A stretch of DNA of 64,000 bases from Amulumruptor sp947039275 (GCA_947039275.1 CAMQYL010000002.1:62001-126000); one strand, 5' to 3'. Counted from the stretch's first letter, positions 1 through 8,964 are shown. Notes: generated from the letters alone by a model not told the origin. Made by a program: numbers and translations.

Positions 1-2
1 CA

Positions 3-1067
3 CCTCAGGAGGGACTGGATGCATTGAAGAAGATAGACCGCACAACTCTGGAGTACAGTCCTTCGGAAGGTCTGTTGTCATTGCGTCAGAAACTGATGGA
101 GTACTACCATCGGTTTGACATCAATGTGGATGTCGATGACATAATAGTGACCGCTGGCGGCTCTGAAGCGGTGCTTTTCGCGTTTATGGCTTGTCTTGAT
201 CCCGATGACGAGATCATCGTGCCGGAGCCTGCATATGCCAACTATATGGCGTTTGCCATTTCGGCTGGAGCCAAGATTGTGACAGTACCGTCAAGCATCG
301 ACAATGGTTTTGCCCTGCCTCCCGTAGAGGAGTTTGAAGCTCTGATAACTCCGCGCACCAAGGGCATATTGATTTGTAACCCTAATAATCCCACAGGCTA
401 CCTCTATACCCAGCAGGAGATGAACCAACTCCGCGATATGGTCAAGAAGCATGATCTGTTTCTGTTTTCAGATGAGGTGTACCGCGAATTTTGCTATACA
501 GGAGCACCTTATATCTCGGCTTTCCATCTTGATGGTATAAGCGACCAGGTGGTGCTTATTGATTCCGTGTCAAAGCGTTACAGCGAGTGCGGCATCCGCA
601 TAGGCGCCATCATCACCAAGCACAAGGAGCTTAAGAAAAACCTGATGAAGTTCTGTCAGGCACGTCTCAGTCCTCCTCTGTTGGGACAGATTGTGGCAGA
701 AGCCTCGATCGACGCATCCAAGCAGTATATGCTGATGACCTACAACGAATATATTGAGCGTCGCAACTTCCTGATAGATGCCCTCAATAAGATTCCAGGG
801 GTCTACTCACCCATACCAATGGGAGCTTTCTACACCGTAGCGAGTCTGCCGGTGGATGATGCCGACAAGTTCTGCCGGTGGTGTCTGGAGGAGTTTGAAT
901 ACGAAGGAGCCACTATATTCATGGCTCCGGCTTCTGGCTTCTACACCACTCCGGGTATAGGGACTAACGAAGTCCGTATAGCCTATGCCATCAGCAAAAA
1001 AGAGCTGCGTGGAGCCATCAAGGTCCTTGCCGAAGCTCTCAAGGTTTATCCAGGACGCACTATCTGA
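3..1067 (+). CDS. PLP-dependent aminotransferase, class I/II (5' end cut by the window)
   Basis: Fold-type I aminotransferase of the aspartate aminotransferase family, transferring an amino group between an amino acid and a 2-oxo acid through pyridoxal phosphate in the cytosol. The reading frame is open to the left edge (first visible residues PQEGLDALKKIDRTTLEYSP), so the TTG at 24 is an internal codon and about 40 N-terminal residues are missing. Family landmarks are visible: SPSEGLLSLRQKL, NPNNPTG (carboxylate/PLP region), SDEVYREF, and SVSKRYSECGIRIG with the Schiff-base lysine. The stop is followed 26 bases later by the permease gene on the same strand. Substrate cannot be told from sequence. 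Confidence 0.9.
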   Translation, partial: PQEGLDALKKIDRTTLEYSPSEGLLSLRQKLMEYYHRFDINVDVDDIIVTAGGSEAVLFAFMACLDPDDEIIVPEPAYANYMAFAISAGAKIVTVPSSIDNGFALPPVEEFEALITPRTKGILICNPNNPTGYLYTQQEMNQLRDMVKKHDLFLFSDEVYREFCYTGAPYISAFHLDGISDQVVLIDSVSKRYSECGIRIGAIITKHKELKKNLMKFCQARLSPPLLGQIVAEASIDASKQYMLMTYNEYIERRNFLIDALNKIPGVYSPIPMGAFYTVASLPVDDADKFCRWCLEEFEYEGATIFMAPASGFYTTPGIGTNEVRIAYAISKKELRGAIKVLAEALKVYPGRTI

Positions 1068-1093
1068 ACTGGAACTTCATCGTAGCTGATTAA

Positions 1094-2335
1094 GTGTTTT
1101 TCCCTCTGTTTATTGCCAATAGGTTGAGCCTCAGGGTCAAAGGTGACCGTGGGTCGGCTACTGGCATGACTGTGGGCATAATAGGTGTTGCCACGGCTGT
1201 CATGATCATGATGCTTGCCATGGCTATAGTGACGGGGTTTAAGCATGACATCAAGCGAAAACTCTCCGGGCTCAACAGTGACATAACGCTTTATCACACT
1301 GAGTCTTATATCAATCTAACTCCACAGCTTAAATCTATAGTGGATGAGGTGGCTCCGAAGGCATCGGTCAGTGTGGTCACTGACCGCACGGGCATATTGA
1401 AGACCTCTGACCAGTTTCAGGCAGTGACGTTCAGAGGACTGTCAGATGATTATGACCTCGGGTTTCTCTCTTCGGTGCTGACTCAAGGCTCTTTTGATGG
1501 ATTCTTTACTACTGATGAGGAGGAGGGCGTCGAGCCGTTGGTTATGTCTGAGGCGGTTGCGAAGATGCTTGGCGTTGGAGTAGGTGATAAGATTACCGCA
1601 TATTTTGTTGAAAATGATAATGCAAGGGTGCGACGTTACCGCATCTCTGCTCTGTTTGACACGCATTTCGGTGATTATGACCGTGGCATGGCGTTTGTGC
1701 CGAAAGAATCTTTGTCATTTGATGCTGCTACCCTATCAGGCTCGCAGGGCACATCGGTATTGATTGACGGACTCAGTGAAGATAAGGTTGCTACAGTTGC
1801 CCAGCAGTTGTATGAGCGGTTGCTGTCAGCAGCGGCTGACGGCGAGATTGACGAACTTCCCGTTATTGACACCATACTTCACAGTCAGGAGATGTACTAT
1901 AACTGGCTGTCGCTGCTTGACACTAACGTTGTGGTCATATTGTCACTCATGGGTGTCGTGGCAGCATTCACTCTGGTTTCCAGTCTGTTTATACTCATAC
2001 TGCGCCGAGTCCGCATGATAGGCATCCTGCGTTCGCTCGGGGCTTCTAACCGTCAGGTGAGTGACATTTTCGTCATACTTGCTCTCAGGGTCGTGGGATA
2101 TGGCATAATCATAGGTACTGCTGTCGGACTGGTGCTCTTATACGTCCAGGATGCTTTTCATGTGTTGTCACTTGATGCTTCAAACTACTATCTTGACTAT
2201 GTGCCGGTGCTTATAAGCTGGCAGCAGATACTGCTTCTGGATGTGTGTGTCGCCGTGATTGCGTCCTTGGTACTATTGCTTCCCTCTCGGCTGGTGTCGA
2301 CCATATCCCCGGCATCAGTGATGAGATATGAGTGA
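1094..2335 (+). CDS. ABC transporter permease, LolC/LolE-FtsX family
   Basis: Inner-membrane permease of the MacB/FtsX superfamily, 413 residues, the usual length for LolC/LolE-type proteins that extract lipoproteins for outer-membrane transport. An N-terminal membrane helix (about residues 24-46, after RVKGDRGSATGM) is followed by a large periplasmic domain and three C-terminal helices (about 270-300, 325-350, 375-400), the FtsX arrangement. The GTG start at 1094 is forced: the preceding in-frame codon is TAA. The ATPase partner (LolD-like) is not adjacent, which is common in Bacteroidetes. Lipoprotein export is inferred from family; another exported substrate is possible. Confidence 0.85.
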   Translation: MFFPLFIANRLSLRVKGDRGSATGMTVGIIGVATAVMIMMLAMAIVTGFKHDIKRKLSGLNSDITLYHTESYINLTPQLKSIVDEVAPKASVSVVTDRTGILKTSDQFQAVTFRGLSDDYDLGFLSSVLTQGSFDGFFTTDEEEGVEPLVMSEAVAKMLGVGVGDKITAYFVENDNARVRRYRISALFDTHFGDYDRGMAFVPKESLSFDAATLSGSQGTSVLIDGLSEDKVATVAQQLYERLLSAAADGEIDELPVIDTILHSQEMYYNWLSLLDTNVVVILSLMGVVAAFTLVSSLFILILRRVRMIGILRSLGASNRQVSDIFVILALRVVGYGIIIGTAVGLVLLYVQDAFHVLSLDASNYYLDYVPVLISWQQILLLDVCVAVIASLVLLLPSRLVSTISPASVMRYE

Positions 2336-2437
2336 TTATTATGGGAGTCGTAGCGTTTGCCCCCTGCATAATGACCTTTTTGGCATAAAGATTGTTTAAA
2401 AGAATATAAGCAGTACTTCACCACAAAGAAAAATCAT

Positions 2438-2445
2438 TAACTTTG
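2438..2445 (+). promoter_or_regulatory. Putative Bacteroidetes -7 box upstream of rsfS-ftsH
   Basis: TAACTTTG matches the Bacteroidetes sigma-ABfr -7 consensus TAnnTTTG exactly and lies 50 bases before the rsfS start, in an AT-rich 160-base gap. The -33 region (around 2416) has no clear TTG. A promoter for rsfS-ftsH is inferred. Confidence 0.5.
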
Positions 2446-2495
2446 TAAGTATAGTGCATAATCAGTTTTACTAAAAATTTCATCCACTTAATTTC

Positions 2496-2885
2496 ATGAC
2501 CCATACCGCGCCAGAAGTTTCTACCTCCTCCCCGGCATTGACCAAACAAGAATTGATTATCGAAGGTATCAGAGAGCGTAAAGGCAAGAACATCACTGTG
2601 GTCGACCTGTCGGATATCGAATCTGCGTCTACCGGATGTTTTATCATATGCGAAGGAACTTCCTCAAGCCAAGTGGCATCTATAGCTGACAGTGTCAGAG
2701 AGTATGTGCACCGCAACGGTGACATGAAGCCTTATAATTACGACGGCTACCAGAATGCCCAGTGGATAGTCATTGATTACGGTGATATTTTCGTGCATAT
2801 CTTCGCTCCTGAGCAGCGCGCTCACTATAATCTTGAGGAGCTATGGAGCGATGCCCGTATCACCGATCTGCCTGACGAGGATTGA
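2496..2885 (+). CDS. rsfS: Ribosomal silencing factor RsfS
   Basis: RsfS (YbeB/Iojap family) binds ribosomal protein L14 and blocks joining of the 30S and 50S subunits during starvation. The 129-residue product has the typical length and family features: VVDLSDIESASTGCFIICEG near the N-terminus, then SQVASIADSVREYV, then WIVIDYGDIFVHIFAPEQR and a YNLEELW end. The ATG start is 160 bases from the previous gene, just downstream of a -7 box. It is followed by ftsH 53 bases later and probably shares its transcript. Confidence 0.95.
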   Translation: MTHTAPEVSTSSPALTKQELIIEGIRERKGKNITVVDLSDIESASTGCFIICEGTSSSQVASIADSVREYVHRNGDMKPYNYDGYQNAQWIVIDYGDIFVHIFAPEQRAHYNLEELWSDARITDLPDED

Positions 2886-2938
2886 CCGGGCAATTTCATT
2901 TCATTGTATAACAACCATCCCTCCATATAATACACTTC

Positions 2939-5005
2939 ATGCAATCGCAAAAGCCTAAAAAACCGGCATTCAAATTCAGTATATACTGGATGTACATCAT
3001 CGTGCTGGCATTTCTCGGCGGAATGTTTTTCCTCGACGAAAACACTCTGACGCGCACTGTCGACTACTCTGCGTTTGAGAAAGCTGTCCAGTCCAAGGGT
3101 ATATCCAAAATCATCGTATATACAGGTAAAAACCAAGCTGAAGGAGTCTTGACTGACTCGCTCGCTTCGGTAATGTTCCGTCCCGAACATTACAAACCAG
3201 GCTCGGGCACACCGGCACATCTGCTCACCGATATCCCTTCGGCTGATAAATTTCAGGATAAGATAGACCAGTGGAAGGCTCAGGGAGTGTTTGACGGCGA
3301 TGTCAAATATGAAAAATCAAGCGACTACACCTCGCTATTATGGTCGTTCGGGCCCATCCTGCTCCTGATATTTTTCTGGTTCTGGATGATGCGCCGTATG
3401 TCAAGCAAGGACGGAGGCGGTCCTGGAGGTGTGTTCAGCGTGGGCAAGTCAAAGGCTAAAATATTTGACAAGGACGGTCCGGTGAAAGTGACATTCAAGG
3501 ATGTCGCAGGACTCTCCGAGGCAAAGACAGAGATTGAGGAAATAGTCGAGTTTCTCAAGAATCCCCAGCGATACACCGATTTGGGTGGCAAGATACCCAA
3601 GGGCGCGCTTCTCGTAGGCCCTCCCGGCACCGGTAAGACCCTTCTTGCCAAGGCTGTGGCAGGTGAGGCTAATGTACCGTTCTTCTCCATGTCGGGCAGC
3701 GACTTCGTAGAAATGTTTGTCGGCGTAGGTGCATCGCGTGTGCGTGACCTTTTCCGTCAGGCTAAGGAGAAAGCTCCCTGCATCGTGTTTATTGACGAGA
3801 TCGATGCTGTGGGTCGTGCTCGTGGACGTAACCCTAACATGGGTGCCAACGATGAGCGTGAGAATACCCTCAACCAGCTTCTTACCGAAATGGACGGTTT
3901 CGGCACTAACAGCGGTGTCATAATCCTTGCTGCCACTAACCGTGCCGATATCCTTGACAAGGCTTTGCTTCGTGCCGGACGTTTTGACCGACAGATCTAT
4001 GTGGAGCTTCCTGACCTTAATGACCGAGTGGCTATCTTCAATGTGCATCTGCGCAACATCAAGATGGATAATGACGTGGATGTAGATCTCCTTGCTCGTC
4101 AGACTCCAGGATTTTCAGGCGCTGACATAGCCAACGTATGTAACGAGGCAGCGCTTATAGCAGCACGTCACAACAAGAAAGCTGTCGGCAAGCAGGATTT
4201 CATAGATGCCGTGGACCGTATCATCGGCGGCTTGGAGAAACGCTCCAAGATTACCACTGATGAAGAGAAGAACTCCATAGCTATTCATGAGGCTGGGCAT
4301 GCCACAGTATCATGGCATCTGAAATATGCCAATCCTCTGATCAAGGTTACTATAGTGCCACGTGGTAAGGCTCTCGGTGCCGCATGGTATCTACCGGAAG
4401 AGCGTCAGATTACACCCTCACAGGCTCTGCTTGATGAGATGTGTGCCACTCTCGGTGGTCGTGCTGCCGAGGAGCTGTTTATCGGCCATATCTCCACGGG
4501 AGCTGCTAATGACCTTGAGCGAGTGACCAAACAGGCATATGCCATGGTGGTATATTACGGCATGAGCGACAAGCTCCCCAACATATGCTATTATGACTCC
4601 ACTGGTCAGCAGTATGGCTTCTCGAAACCTTACAGCGAGGATCGAGCCCGCATGATTGACGAGGAGGTGTCACGTATCATCTCTGAGCAGTATGAGCGCG
4701 CCAAGGATATACTTCGCAAGTATGCTGAGGGCCATGCCGAGCTTGCCCATACTCTCGTAAGCCGCGAAGTAATATTCACCGAAGATGTCGAGAAGATATT
4801 CGGCAAGCGTCCGTGGGTGTCGCGTACCGATGAGATTCTTGCAGCCAAGTCTGACACATCCAAGGAATCATCCGATGACCCTTATGCAGCCGATTTCGTA
4901 GAAGCCGAAGAAGTCTCTGATAAGAAAGATGCTTCTGCCGATGATAAATCTGCAGCCAATGATGACAAAGACAGCAAATCAGACAAGGACAGTAAGGCTG
5001 ACTGA
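2939..5005 (+). CDS. ftsH: ATP-dependent zinc metalloprotease FtsH
   Basis: Membrane-anchored AAA+ protease that degrades misassembled membrane proteins and short-lived regulators. The 688 residues show a first membrane helix at about 15-33, a periplasmic domain, a second helix at about 133-152, the Walker A loop GPPGTGKT at 227-234, Walker B IVFIDEIDAVG, the SRH region (NRADILDKALLRAGRFDRQI), and the zinc-binding HEAGH at 450-454, with a third ligand likely in AANDLERVT. The C-terminal 50 residues are a low-complexity Asp/Lys/Ser tail. It follows rsfS and precedes a DUF1919 gene by 35 bases. Confidence 0.97.
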   Translation: MQSQKPKKPAFKFSIYWMYIIVLAFLGGMFFLDENTLTRTVDYSAFEKAVQSKGISKIIVYTGKNQAEGVLTDSLASVMFRPEHYKPGSGTPAHLLTDIPSADKFQDKIDQWKAQGVFDGDVKYEKSSDYTSLLWSFGPILLLIFFWFWMMRRMSSKDGGGPGGVFSVGKSKAKIFDKDGPVKVTFKDVAGLSEAKTEIEEIVEFLKNPQRYTDLGGKIPKGALLVGPPGTGKTLLAKAVAGEANVPFFSMSGSDFVEMFVGVGASRVRDLFRQAKEKAPCIVFIDEIDAVGRARGRNPNMGANDERENTLNQLLTEMDGFGTNSGVIILAATNRADILDKALLRAGRFDRQIYVELPDLNDRVAIFNVHLRNIKMDNDVDVDLLARQTPGFSGADIANVCNEAALIAARHNKKAVGKQDFIDAVDRIIGGLEKRSKITTDEEKNSIAIHEAGHATVSWHLKYANPLIKVTIVPRGKALGAAWYLPEERQITPSQALLDEMCATLGGRAAEELFIGHISTGAANDLERVTKQAYAMVVYYGMSDKLPNICYYDSTGQQYGFSKPYSEDRARMIDEEVSRIISEQYERAKDILRKYAEGHAELAHTLVSREVIFTEDVEKIFGKRPWVSRTDEILAAKSDTSKESSDDPYAADFVEAEEVSDKKDASADDKSAANDDKDSKSDKDSKAD

Positions 5006-5040
5006 CTTATAAACACTACAGTCATTTCTAGTTATCAGAT

Positions 5041-5688
5041 ATGATAAGGAAATTCAGAAGGCGTATCTATGACACATTTTCTCAATCTGCCTATCGACGG
5101 CTTAGTGAGAAATGGCGTGAAGATACGCCTTCTGTAGTGTGCAACAATTGCTTTGGAGGTGTGATGCTTCACCATCTGGGGTGTAGATTCTGTTCGCCGT
5201 TTATCAATCTTTTTCTCGTGCCTGACGAATTTGTCAGACTTGTGGAGAACTGGGAGGAAGCAGTGGCTGCCGGATTGGGCAATGTTAGCGAAGTCAAAAA
5301 TTCCGGTATGCCATACCCGGTAGGGCGTATAGATTCGGTCGGCTCGCGGATATTCTTTAACCATGATACTGATTTCAATGTGGCGCGTGACAAGTGGCGT
5401 GAGCGTGTGGAAAGAATCTGTCCCGATAGAACGATCTTTATGTTTACAGCTGCCATGGGTGATGTGACATCCCTCAGAAGATTTGATAATACTGCGGTCG
5501 CCAGTAAAATCGCATTTGCATCAGAGACATATTCCAAACTTGAGCTACCTTCTTTGCACATAGTAAGGGGCTGGAAAGATGATGATCCTGAGTATAACAT
5601 GAAGGCACTCCTCAATAGCTGGGATGTCCCTTACATACAATCCTTGGAGTTGTTGCGTACTCTCTCTCATTTGGCAGATATACGCTGA
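5041..5688 (+). CDS. DUF1919 family protein (exopolysaccharide-biosynthesis-like)
   Basis: A 215-residue protein resembling the DUF1919 family, often annotated as an exopolysaccharide biosynthesis protein but without an established reaction. Support comes from the N-terminal CNNCFGG motif (34-40), SPFINLFLVPDEFVRLVENW, the central PYPVGRIDSVGSRIFFNHD segment and a W-R-[ED]-R-[VI] region. It starts 35 bases after ftsH and could be read through from it. It has no signal peptide and no membrane helix, so it is probably cytosolic. Family assignment is by recognition only; the function is unknown. Confidence 0.7.
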   Translation: MIRKFRRRIYDTFSQSAYRRLSEKWREDTPSVVCNNCFGGVMLHHLGCRFCSPFINLFLVPDEFVRLVENWEEAVAAGLGNVSEVKNSGMPYPVGRIDSVGSRIFFNHDTDFNVARDKWRERVERICPDRTIFMFTAAMGDVTSLRRFDNTAVASKIAFASETYSKLELPSLHIVRGWKDDDPEYNMKALLNSWDVPYIQSLELLRTLSHLADIR

Positions 5689-5718
5689 AATCTACAGCAG
5701 ACTTGATATTTTCGCATG

Positions 5719-5747
5719 GATGCAGTTGCATCGGCTCTTTAATTTTG
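5719..5747 (+). promoter_or_regulatory. Putative -7 box with overlapping operator-like palindrome
   Basis: TAATTTTG at 5740-5747 fits the TAnnTTTG -7 consensus, 35 bases before the start at 5783. A perfect inverted repeat, GATGCA-GT-TGCATC (5719-5732), sits in what would be the -33/-7 spacer. That placement suits an operator, but a 14-base palindrome may arise by chance. Confidence 0.4.
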
Positions 5748-5782
5748 TGACAAATCATACACACAATTAAAGAGTAACAATT

Positions 5783-6289
5783 ATGTCATTAGTCCTTACC
5801 TCAACTACCTCGGGAAAATGGAAACGCCCGGTTTCACGTAAATTTTATGCGTATATCATCGAGCGTGTTCACTCTGTAGCATCTCTTAGTGACGGAATAC
5901 GTGACGCTAAAGTCATGCAGTGGATTGACGATTATATGTATAAGCGTCCTGTTTCCGTAGCACTCACCGAAATGGAAACTGTTGTGATCACATTGTTGAA
6001 ACCTATGATTGACCAAGCCGTAGAACGTTCATGTCGTGCTCGCCAACGCGCCCATCGGGGTAAGGATATGAAACACGAGACTGTTACCTGTCAGCAGGAT
6101 GTGCAATCCTCAGATGGCGTAACGACAATTGCAGATAAATCCATGACCGCTGTGAATCGTAAGCAGTCAAGAGAGGAAAAGCGCGCCATAAACCGCGATA
6201 AAGCACGTCTCCGACGTCAAACCAAGCATATGGAGCGTCTACGCCGCCGACACCAAGCAAGCCTGACAAGAGACCCTGACAATCAGTAG
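5783..6289 (+). CDS. Hypothetical protein with highly basic C-terminus
   Basis: A 168-residue protein that I do not recognise. The N-terminal half (about 1-90) looks folded and mainly helical (KFYAYIIERVHSVASLSDGI, MQWIDDYMYKRPVSVALTEM), with DQAVERSCRARQRAHRG following. The last 45 residues are very rich in Arg/Lys (EEKRAINRDKARLRRQTKHM) and probably helical, as in nucleic-acid-binding tails. It has no signal peptide, membrane helix or cysteine cluster. It has its own putative promoter and is followed by the palindromic repeat. DNA- or RNA-binding is a guess from charge alone. Confidence 0.6.
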   Translation: MSLVLTSTTSGKWKRPVSRKFYAYIIERVHSVASLSDGIRDAKVMQWIDDYMYKRPVSVALTEMETVVITLLKPMIDQAVERSCRARQRAHRGKDMKHETVTCQQDVQSSDGVTTIADKSMTAVNRKQSREEKRAINRDKARLRRQTKHMERLRRRHQASLTRDPDNQ

Positions 6290-6341
6290 GGGAATGTTCA
6301 ATCCTGACAGGTATGTCTGAATAAATTGTCAAGCCTGGAGT

Positions 6342-6658
6342 GATATGCCACAGCTCAATGCCACTAACTTAAGTTTGTACGTAATTCGCGCCCCTTGTGG
6401 GCGCATCTCTCGGTTAGCCGAGGGACTTGTCCCTCGGAGAGGGATGGAGGATATGCGCGCTGCGCTTTGCCGCAGCGCATCAGTCCTATCATGTTGAGCA
6501 TCACAGTGTTTGATGCGCTGCAGCAAAGCGCAGCGCGTGCATATGCTGACGTTTACCAAGGGGCTTGCCCCTCGGTTACAAGAAAGAAGCGCCCTTTCGG
6601 ACGCAAACAAGGAAGAATAAGATTGGCTTAAGTTAGTGACATTGTGCCACGGCATGTC
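6342..6658. repeat. Long imperfect palindromic element (about 317 bp), MITE-like
   Basis: The whole interval folds on itself about a centre near 6500. The outer arms are CAATGCCACTAACTTAAG (6356-6373) against its near-perfect complement at 6627-6644, with weaker pairing out to 6342 and 6658. The inner arms (6449-6483 and 6511-6548) are about 34 bases, GC-rich and differ by one mismatch and a two-base indel. Each half also holds a smaller hairpin: CCGAGGGAC/GTCCCTCGG at 6418-6437 and a related one at 6555-6575. Short open frames on both strands inside it are simple by-products of the symmetry. No transposase is present, so a non-autonomous or REP-type repeat is the best guess; 6290-6697 otherwise holds no gene. 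Confidence 0.75.
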
Positions 6659-6697
6659 CCTACAAGTCGGTGGAGCTATTGCATCAAGTCTGAATTG

Positions 6698-7399
6698 TCA
6701 GAGCTGACGCACTGCGGGGGATGCCTGTACTGTCTGAACTGGTTGTGCTGTGGTGTCTACTGATGGGGAAGAAGGAGCGTTTTGTGCCTCTGTCGTGACT
6801 TGCTGGCTGATGGAGTCGGTAGCGATGGCTGTGGTGTCGGATGGCAGTACGGTTGCAGGTTCTTCTTCAAGTATTTCCTCTATAGGCTCGCATTCCACTT
6901 CGTCGACTGACTGCAGATGGTTGCTCTTTGCATAGTAGTAGCAGCCTCCTATGGCGAGGAGAAGCACCAATAGCACGGCAAAATACAGTATGAGTTTGTT
7001 GCGCTTGTTGTTTTCAGGTGTCAGCGGCTTGGATAGTGTAGCTTCATACTCAGCGAGGGCATATTGCACTTGAGCGCTGGCATCGGCATCAATGGACTCA
7101 ATAGCAGCCTCTTCTTTGGCTGTGACGGTTTTCTCCTTGCTGTCAAGATCTGCTATTTTTGATGAGTCGCTATCCTCAGAATGCTGTGGAGTTGACTGTG
7201 AGAGGATTATTTCCACCGCCTTGTCAGACATTTCTGACTTCTGTGCGGATTGTTTGAGAGCAGCCTTTGCAGGTACTGATTCCTTCTCGTTGTTTTCGCG
7301 GAGAGCCTTGTTGAGATGGGTCGGATAACCACAATTGGGGCAGAAGATGGATTTATCGGAAATGCGGTGCCCACATTCGTCACAGGTTATGAGTGCCAT
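6698..7399 (-). CDS. Zinc-ribbon, single-pass membrane protein of unknown function
   Basis: A 233-residue protein with an N-terminal zinc ribbon, C6-x2-C9 and C20-x2-C23, in MALITCDECGHRISD and FCPNCGYP. A charged, low-complexity linker (about 30-130) follows, then one membrane helix at about 136-157 and a Pro/Thr/Ser-rich, probably extracytoplasmic tail. Similar zinc-ribbon-plus-one-helix proteins are common in gut Bacteroidales and mostly uncharacterised. It lies downstream of nuoN on the same strand, separated by a stable hairpin. Confidence 0.75.
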   Translation of the reverse strand: MALITCDECGHRISDKSIFCPNCGYPTHLNKALRENNEKESVPAKAALKQSAQKSEMSDKAVEIILSQSTPQHSEDSDSSKIADLDSKEKTVTAKEEAAIESIDADASAQVQYALAEYEATLSKPLTPENNKRNKLILYFAVLLVLLLAIGGCYYYAKSNHLQSVDEVECEPIEEILEEEPATVLPSDTTAIATDSISQQVTTEAQNAPSSPSVDTTAQPVQTVQASPAVRQL

Positions 7400-7410
7400 A
7401 TTGAGTATTT

Positions 7411-7454
7411 AATCGCCGCACGCCATCATTATGATAGATGGCATGCGGCGATTT
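7411..7454 (-). terminator. Hairpin downstream of nuoN
   Basis: Inverted repeat with 17-base arms (7411-7427 and 7437-7453, one mismatch) and a 9-base loop, in the gap between nuoN and the zinc-ribbon gene. The strand reading out of nuoN has only ATTAAAT after the stem rather than a clean U-tract, so it may be a weak terminator or a 3'-end-stabilising stem. Confidence 0.55.
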
Positions 7455-7476
7455 TGGTAGGTTAGTGTTAGCTTAA

Positions 7477-8928
7477 TTATATTACAGAGGTGATGTCAAG
7501 CAGATAGTTGTAGAAGCAGCTGATAAGACCGAGACCGAGTATGCCAGCTACTGTGATCCACAGACCCAGACGCTCTGAACCGGCTGAGCGGAATGTAGGT
7601 ATCACACACTCGTCATCGCTGATAAACATTGCCTTGACTACCAACAGATAGTAGTAGAGAGATACGATAGTGTTGATCAATGCGATAAGCACGAGCACAT
7701 ATATCGCTATCGACCCCTGCGAGATGGCACTGGTGAAGATGAAGAATTTGCTGAAGAATCCGGCAAACGGCGGGATACCTGCGAGAGAGAACATGGCGAG
7801 CATCATCGCTACAGACAGACGGGGATTCGTCTTGTAGAGCCCCTTGTAGCTGTCCATATACACTTTGCCTGAAGCGTTCTCGATGGCTTGTATGACACCG
7901 AAAGCGGCAAGGTTGCTGAATACGTAGACGAGGATGTAGAACATCAAGGCTGCTGTACCCATTGCGTCATCAGCCATGATACCGAGCATGATGTAGCCAG
8001 CCTGTGATACTGACGAGAATGCCAGGAACCGCTTCATGTTCTTCTGGCGGATGGCAAACAGGTTACCGACAGTGATGGTCAGGATAATCAGAGCATAGAG
8101 CATCCACTCCCATGCCTGGGCATAGACTGCGCCGAATACCTGAGTCAGTATGACCATGAACGCGAAAGCAGCTGCGCCTTTAGAGATCACAGAGAGGTAA
8201 GATGTAACCGATGTAGGAGCTCCCTGGTATACGTCAGCAGTCCAAAGGTGGAAGGGAACCAGCGAAAGCTTGAATCCGATGCCTGAGATGACGAAGGCGA
8301 GTGCCAGAGCGAGCAGACCGCTTACTGTGCCTCCTGCTGCGATGGCTGCCGCGATGTTGGTGAAATAAAGCGAGCCAGTCAGACCGTAGACAAATGACAG
8401 ACCCATCATGAATATGGCTGACGAGAAGATAGCGGTCAGAATGTATTTGATGGCTGCTTCATGACTCTCGTAACGGTGTTTGTCAAATGCCACCATGGCA
8501 GCGAGAGGCAGCGAGGCTGTTTCCAGTCCGATTACGAAGAGGAGGAAGTGGCGGGCGGAAATCATCAGATACATGCCGAAGAGGGTCACGAGCAACAGCT
8601 CGTAGAACTCGCCACGGCGTATGGCTGTAGTCTCGCTGTTTGCCCACTTCATCGACTGGATGAGCACGATGAGCACACCCACGTTGAGGATGTTTTTGAT
8701 GGCTACGATTACCGTAGATGATGTGTACATCCCGGCAAATGCATCGATAGTGTCAGGCCACGGAGTGACAAAGCAGAGGGCGGTGAAACATCCGAACAGT
8801 ACGGTGGCTACGAGTGGCAGCACCGCCTGTCCCTTGCGTGGCATGAAGGTGTCATAGAGGAATACCAGGAGGAAAACGATCAGTACACCGATTTCCTGCT
8901 TCATGGCTAAAAACTGTGAGTAATCCAT
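7477..8928 (-). CDS. nuoN: NADH-quinone oxidoreductase subunit N
   Basis: Antiporter-like proton-pumping subunit of complex I in the cytoplasmic membrane, 483 residues with about 14 hydrophobic helices. Landmarks are the helix with YELLLVTLFGMYLMISARHF, the conserved lysine region SLVPFHLWTADVYQGAPTS, and FLAFSSVSQAGYIMLG. It is the last gene of the complex I cluster, 36 bases after nuoM, and a hairpin follows. Confidence 0.96.
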   Translation of the reverse strand: MDYSQFLAMKQEIGVLIVFLLVFLYDTFMPRKGQAVLPLVATVLFGCFTALCFVTPWPDTIDAFAGMYTSSTVIVAIKNILNVGVLIVLIQSMKWANSETTAIRRGEFYELLLVTLFGMYLMISARHFLLFVIGLETASLPLAAMVAFDKHRYESHEAAIKYILTAIFSSAIFMMGLSFVYGLTGSLYFTNIAAAIAAGGTVSGLLALALAFVISGIGFKLSLVPFHLWTADVYQGAPTSVTSYLSVISKGAAAFAFMVILTQVFGAVYAQAWEWMLYALIILTITVGNLFAIRQKNMKRFLAFSSVSQAGYIMLGIMADDAMGTAALMFYILVYVFSNLAAFGVIQAIENASGKVYMDSYKGLYKTNPRLSVAMMLAMFSLAGIPPFAGFFSKFFIFTSAISQGSIAIYVLVLIALINTIVSLYYYLLVVKAMFISDDECVIPTFRSAGSERLGLWITVAGILGLGLISCFYNYLLDITSVI

Positions 8929-8964
8929 TGCTAAGCTTCAGAGTAACTTAATGGGTTGTGGGAA

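Noticed and set aside
6329..6655. Two short open frames (one on each strand) at 6329-6655
   Set aside because: They are mirror products of the palindromic repeat and share residues such as QSAAR and CALxQRI because of its symmetry.
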